A DNA stretch of 7,310 bases, taken from NCBI GenBank assembly GCA_001796865.1, contig MGNQ01000049.1, forward strand, positions 23,380-30,689, given 5' to 3'. The DNA is from Chloroflexi bacterium RBG_16_56_11 (GTDB taxonomy: Bacteria; Chloroflexota; Dehalococcoidia; Dehalococcoidales; RBG-16-60-22). The stretch's first letter is position 1. Every line of letters begins with the position of its first letter. The notes under the pieces are model-generated. The model was not told the origin of the DNA, did no database searches, and was given only the letters and a program-made list of their open reading frames with translations. The position numbers were made by a program, and so were the translations under genes. Shown here piece after piece: positions 6,139-7,310 of the stretch.

Positions 6139-6250
6139 CTGGATTCCCGCCCTCGGGCTGGTTCCACTGAGTCACCACGAAGTGAACTCGGGCTGAAGCC
6201 GGCGCGGGAATGACGGGTTGACGGATTGCTTCGCTTCGCTCGCAATGACA
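6139..6250. repeat. Composite dispersed repeat upstream of the 23S promoter
   Basis: Two units are joined. The first, 6139-6214, has ends ATTCCCGC (6143-6150) and GCGGGAAT (6204-6211) around a 52-base core (6149-6200) that is the exact reverse complement of 3009-3060. The second, 6222-6250, runs from CGGATTGCTTCGC to CTCGCAATGACA and is a shortened version of the 4811-4863 unit in the other orientation. No gene lies in 6056-6306; apart from this repeat I see nothing there but the probable upstream region of the DUF4160 gene. Confidence 0.8.
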
Positions 6251-6306
6251 TTTCCTGTCACCGGATGGGTTCCTGAAAGGTTCATAAAAAACTCATGAAA
6301 ACACTG

Positions 6307-6335
6307 TTGACAAAGGATTTTGCCTGTGATAGACT
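6307..6335 (+). promoter_or_regulatory. Promoter of the 23S rRNA transcript
   Basis: A perfect TTGACA (6307-6312), a 17-base spacer, then TAGACT (6330-6335, four of six matches to TATAAT). The expected start is near 6342, giving a leader of about 160 bases before mature 23S. AT-rich bases just upstream (CATAAAAAACTCATGAAAA, 6283-6301) are in the position of an UP element. Confidence 0.75.
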
Positions 6336-6398
6336 TATATTTGCGTATGGTGAAGGCGAAGACATAAAAAGCTGAACTGGTGGTGAAGAGCCAGGCCG

Positions 6399-6432
6399 AG
6401 GTCTGGTGGGAATCCGCCAGACCTTTTCTTTT
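6399..6432 (+). terminator. Terminator-like hairpin in the 23S leader
   Basis: An 11-base-pair stem, AGGTCTGGTGG (6399-6409) with CCGCCAGACCT (6414-6424), contains one T-G wobble and a GAAT loop. TTTCTTTT follows directly. This has the form of a Rho-independent terminator on the plus strand, about 60-90 bases after the predicted start and before the boxA-like site. It may end a short leader RNA, act as an attenuator, or be a processing stem. Confidence 0.65.
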
Positions 6433-6439
6433 GCCTTCC

Positions 6440-6451
6440 GCACTTTAACAA
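6440..6451 (+). promoter_or_regulatory. boxA-like rRNA antitermination site
   Basis: GCACTTTAACAA matches the boxA core of E. coli rRNA leaders (GCTCTTTAACAA) at 11 of 12 bases. It lies about 50 bases before mature 23S, where NusB/S10 would load on the nascent RNA. Together with the promoter it supports an independent 23S transcription unit. Confidence 0.65.
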
Positions 6452-6501
6452 CTGAATACAGGGTTTAGAAAAACTGAAGGTCTAATATCAAACCTGAAGC
6501 A

Positions 6502-7310
<809 letters not shown>

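Noticed and set aside
1839..6250. A CRISPR array made from the repeated TGTCATTGCGAG units
   Set aside because: The copies are far apart, differ in length and orientation and are palindromic interspersed elements; there are no regular spacers and no cas genes.
6347..6367. A tiny leader-peptide reading frame (ATG to TAA, six codons) in the 23S leader
   Set aside because: It has no ribosome binding site or run of regulatory codons, and a frame this short is expected by chance.

Overview
The window looks like chromosomal DNA from a bacterium. The most likely source is Chloroflexota of the Dehalococcoidia type, but this is an inference. The supports are moderately GC-rich housekeeping genes, many short dispersed palindromic repeats of the 'TGTCATTGCGAG ... 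GAAGCAATCCG' kind, and a 23S rRNA gene with its own promoter and no 16S or tRNA gene upstream. No marker gene in the window proves the taxonomy.

Layout from left to right: (1) 2-751, plus strand: the C-terminal two thirds of a PLP-dependent class I aminotransferase, cut by the window edge. (2) 787-1214, plus: a HicB/HicA toxin-antitoxin pair with a 4-base stop/start overlap. (3) 1234-1737, minus and convergent with hicA: a short intradiol ring-cleavage dioxygenase with all four iron ligands visible. (4) 1738-1965: spacer with a cluster of degenerate dispersed repeats. (5) 1966-4747, minus: argS followed by trpS, separated by a 109-bp palindromic MITE-like element. argS has a near-consensus promoter whose -35 hexamer is the end of another repeat copy. 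(6) 4748-6055, minus: repeats, then a visibly AT-rich block of three genes in the order DUF4160, DUF2442 and an unrecognised 204-residue protein. (7) 6056-6501: repeat copy, strong plus-strand promoter, a leader with a terminator-like hairpin, and a boxA-like antitermination site. (8) 6502-7310: the first ~0.8 kb of 23S rRNA, running off the window.

How the parts relate: argS and trpS are translation housekeeping genes and are probably co-transcribed. The aminotransferase and dioxygenase are metabolic genes with no visible link to each other. HicBA is a mobile toxin-antitoxin module, and the DUF4160/DUF2442 pair is a known companion pair often suspected to be toxin-antitoxin-like. The AT-rich block, bracketed by repeats, looks acquired. 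The least ordinary signals are regulatory: a repeat-derived promoter half-site for argS, a 52-bp perfect inverted repeat pair about 3 kb apart, and an attenuator-like set of competing hairpins in the 23S leader.
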